Shown: positions 7,687-9,023 of the stretch, one piece after another
Layout of the letters: the number at the start of each line of letters is the position of its first letter
Position numbering within the stretch: the stretch's first letter is position 1
Notes under the pieces: generated by a model
The model's database searches: none
Seen by the model: only the letters and a program-made list of their open reading frames with translations
Told to the model about the DNA's origin: nothing
NCBI GenBank assembly: GCA_013202615.1
Contig: JABMRL010000167.1
Coordinates: 1 to 9,023, forward strand
Length of the DNA: 9,023 nt
Origin: Dehalococcoidia bacterium
Lineage (GTDB): Bacteria > Chloroflexota > Dehalococcoidia > Dehalococcoidales > RBG-16-60-22
Direction of reading: 5' to 3'
Program-made: the position numbers and the translations under genes

Positions 7687-7713
7687 TTAGCACTCTAAGC
7701 TCGAGAGTGCTAA
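7687..7713 (-). promoter_or_regulatory. CIRCE operator (HrcA binding site)
   Basis: TTAGCACTC (7687-7695), nine bases, then GAGTGCTAA (7705-7713) match the CIRCE consensus TTAGCACTC-N9-GAGTGCTAA in every arm position. It lies in the 5' leader of hrcA, 12 bases before the ATG and beginning near the predicted transcription start, the classic position for HrcA repression. Confidence 0.98.
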
Positions 7714-7721
7714 TCTCTTAT

Positions 7722-7750
7722 AATTTAGCATTTTACCTTTAAATTGTCAA
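7722..7750 (-). promoter_or_regulatory. Sigma-70-type promoter of hrcA-grpE-dnaK
   Basis: On the minus strand a perfect -35 TTGACA (7750-7745), a 17-base spacer and TAAATT (7727-7722, 4 of 6 to TATAAT) fit a housekeeping promoter. The predicted start, near 7715, falls at the upstream edge of CIRCE. A bound HrcA would therefore block initiation or early elongation. Confidence 0.8.
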
Positions 7751-7783
7751 GTTTAATGGGCAGACATCGTGATGGTTTCTTCC

Positions 7784-7812
7784 TTGACCGTAAGGCCTGC
7801 CTGTGATATATT
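7784..7812 (+). promoter_or_regulatory. Extended -10 promoter of the MBL-fold gene
   Basis: TTGACC (7784-7789, 5 of 6), a 17-base spacer and TATATT (7807-7812, 5 of 6), with TGA just before the -10 as an extended element. The expected +1 is about 7819-7820, the A of the proposed ATG, so the mRNA would be leaderless. The -35 stands 33 bases from the -35 of the divergent hrcA promoter. Confidence 0.7.
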
Positions 7813-7819
7813 TGGCAGG

Positions 7820-8452
7820 ATGGATATTAACTGGTTGGGCCATTCGTGTTTTCGCCTCAGAGGCAAACAGGCTGCCATAGTCACCGACCCCTTTCCGCCG
7901 GATTTAGGCTACACTCTCGGTAAACCGACAGCTGACATTGTCACGATAAGTCATCAGCATCATTCCCATTCTTATGATGAGGGCATAGGTGGCGAGCCAA
8001 AGATAATCAACGGTCCCGGAGAATATGAAATTAAAGGTGTCCTGATAATCGGCATCGCCACCTTTCACGATGCCGATGGAGGGAAAGAAAAGGGGAAAAA
8101 TACTGTCTACCTGATAGAGATTGACGGAATCACGGTATGTCATCTCGGAGACCTGGGCCATGTACTCACCGCGGAGCAGGTGGAGGAAATTGACGATGTG
8201 GACGTACTTCTCCTCCCAGTGGGTGGAGGCGCCACCATTAACGCTTCCACAGCAGCTGAGGTGCTGCGCCAGATTGAGCCCAGAGTGGTTATCCCCATGC
8301 ACTACAAAACGCCGGTACTTAAACGCGAACTGGGACCGGTGGACAGCTTTCTTAAAGAGATGGGAATAGAGCAGCCGGCCTCCCAGCCGAAGATTTCCCT
8401 CAACCCTTCAACCCTCCCCCTGAGTACACAGGTATTTCTGCTTGATTACTGA
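7820..8452 (+). CDS. UlaG-like metallo-beta-lactamase-fold hydrolase (COG2220 type)
   Basis: A 210-residue protein with the UlaG-like MBL fold, probably a cytosolic metal-dependent hydrolase. There is no signal peptide and the substrate is unknown. The N terminus is the family's INWLGHSCFR (3-12), with H8. The metal motif is HQHHSH (45-50): HxHx(D)H with Ser in place of the usual Asp. Other likely ligands or active-site residues are H83, H108, D111 (CHLGDLG) and H161 (PMHYKT). The frame is open upstream to a GTG at 7769, but the promoter at 7784-7812 lies inside that extension and the family begins at the 7820 Met, so the shorter form is preferred. AGG directly abuts the ATG, too close to serve as a ribosome site. 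The gene is divergent from hrcA and convergent with the coiled-coil gene. No terminator was seen in the 39 bases between them. Confidence 0.88.
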   Translation: MDINWLGHSCFRLRGKQAAIVTDPFPPDLGYTLGKPTADIVTISHQHHSHSYDEGIGGEPKIINGPGEYEIKGVLIIGIATFHDADGGKEKGKNTVYLIEIDGITVCHLGDLGHVLTAEQVEEIDDVDVLLLPVGGGATINASTAAEVLRQIEPRVVIPMHYKTPVLKRELGPVDSFLKEMGIEQPASQPKISLNPSTLPLSTQVFLLDY

Positions 8453-8491
8453 AAAAGAGGCTTGAACCTGTCGGGGCAAACAAAATCTTGA

Positions 8492-9023
8492 CTATTCCGG
8501 TATTTTATCGGATAGATCCTTGAGTTTATCTAAGGCTTCTTTAGTGCCCATCTTTCCGGCTTTTAATTCTTCGCAGACTTTTTCAATCTGACCAAGGCTA
8601 TAGGTAATTTGCTTTTCCTTTTCGGCCTCTTGCCGCGACATTTTTTCCGCTTCCCTGTCCTGCTCCTTGGCCAGTTTCTCCGCCTCTGCTTTGGTTAGCT
8701 TCTCTTCTTCCTGGGCTTTCTTCGCTTCTTCAGCTTCACGCTTTGCCTGTTCTCTGGCAGCTTCATCGGCTTCATTTTCCGGTTTTTTCTTAGCTTCTTC
8801 GGCGTCACGCTTTGCTTTTTCCCTGGCCTCGCGCTCTGCTTCTATCCTGGCTTTTCTTTCTGCTTCCTCGGCCTGTTTCCTGGCCAGCTTCTCTTTTTCT
8901 TGGGCTTTCTTCACTTCTTCGGCGTCACGTTTTGCTTTTTCCCTGGTCTCGCGCTCCGCCTCCAGCTTGTTTAGTCTCTCTATTTCTTCTGCTTTCTTGG
9001 CTAATTCAGCCTCAAGCCTTACC
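8492..9023 (-). CDS. Lys/Glu/Ala-rich coiled-coil protein, C-terminal part (5' end outside window)
   Basis: The frame is open without a stop from the right edge to the TAG at 8494-8492, giving 176 visible residues. The GTG at 8914-8912 is an internal Val codon and need not be the start. The first 130 or so residues are a charged heptad-like run (REKAKRDAEEAKKK, EAREQAKREAEEAKKA, EKLAKEQ) predicted to form a long coiled coil, similar in style to the TolA middle domain or other stalk proteins. The final 40 or so residues are different: GQIEKVCEELKAGKMGTKEALDKL, with one Cys, look like a small helical domain. No catalytic motif, signal peptide or membrane segment is visible, but the N terminus is missing. 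The composition and internal repeats make homology calls unreliable. Function unknown. Confidence 0.8.
   Translation of the reverse strand, partial: VRLEAELAKKAEEIERLNKLEAERETREKAKRDAEEVKKAQEKEKLARKQAEEAERKARIEAEREAREKAKRDAEEAKKKPENEADEAAREQAKREAEEAKKAQEEEKLTKAEAEKLAKEQDREAEKMSRQEAEKEKQITYSLGQIEKVCEELKAGKMGTKEALDKLKDLSDKIPE
8794..8959 (-). repeat. Direct repeat inside the coiled-coil gene (period 120 bp)
   Basis: Bases 8794-8839 and 8914-8959 match at 43 of 46 positions, exactly 120 bp (40 codons) apart and in frame. Of the three differences, two are silent and one changes Ala to Thr (EREA versus ERET). A more degraded related copy starts near 8724. This indicates internal duplication. Confidence 0.85.

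Noticed and set aside
7769..7819. N-terminal extension of the MBL-fold protein from GTG 7769
   Set aside because: It contains the promoter elements, lacks a ribosome site, and precedes the family's normal N terminus.
8453..8491. Possible terminator between the convergent MBL and coiled-coil genes
   Set aside because: No stem followed by a T run could be found on either strand.

Overview
The window is ordinary bacterial chromosome of fairly high GC. It carries six complete or nearly complete conserved genes and a fragment of a seventh at each end. The protein sequences (DnaK, HrcA, a UlaG-like hydrolase, a TIGR03960-type radical SAM protein) and the grouping hrcA-grpE-dnaK under a CIRCE operator look most like Chloroflexota, probably Dehalococcoidia. 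That assignment is made from memory of the family sequences and was not checked by any search. No phage, IS, CRISPR, tRNA or rRNA signal was seen.

Layout, left to right. Bases 1-1132 (+) hold the C-terminal DNA-wrapping domain of DNA gyrase subunit A, cut by the window edge. It overlaps by 4 bp (ATGA) a short-chain dehydrogenase/reductase (1129-1896, +). That gene runs convergently into a B12-binding-domain radical SAM protein (1893-3725, -), and the two stop codons overlap in the tetramer CTAA. A gene-free stretch of about 375 bases follows, rich in G/C-run hairpins, with a good intrinsic terminator next to dnaK. Then comes the heat-shock operon on the minus strand: hrcA (7674-6664), grpE (6599-6045) and dnaK (6043-4121). 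It is read from a sigma-70-type promoter with a perfect CIRCE operator at the expected transcription start.

Back to back with that promoter, a strong-looking plus-strand promoter appears to drive a leaderless mRNA for a UlaG-like metallo-beta-lactamase-fold protein (7820-8452, +). The right edge (8492-9023, -) is the C-terminal part of a Lys/Glu/Ala-rich coiled-coil protein that continues out of the window.

The chaperone genes form one self-regulated unit. HrcA represses the promoter through CIRCE, DnaK is the ATP-driven chaperone and GrpE is its nucleotide exchange factor. dnaJ is not in the position after dnaK where it often lies. I see no clear case for a new multi-gene system. The points most worth a second look are the leaderless promoter and altered metal motif of the hydrolase, the hairpin cluster after dnaK, the repeat-built coiled-coil gene, and the alternative TTG start of the radical SAM gene.
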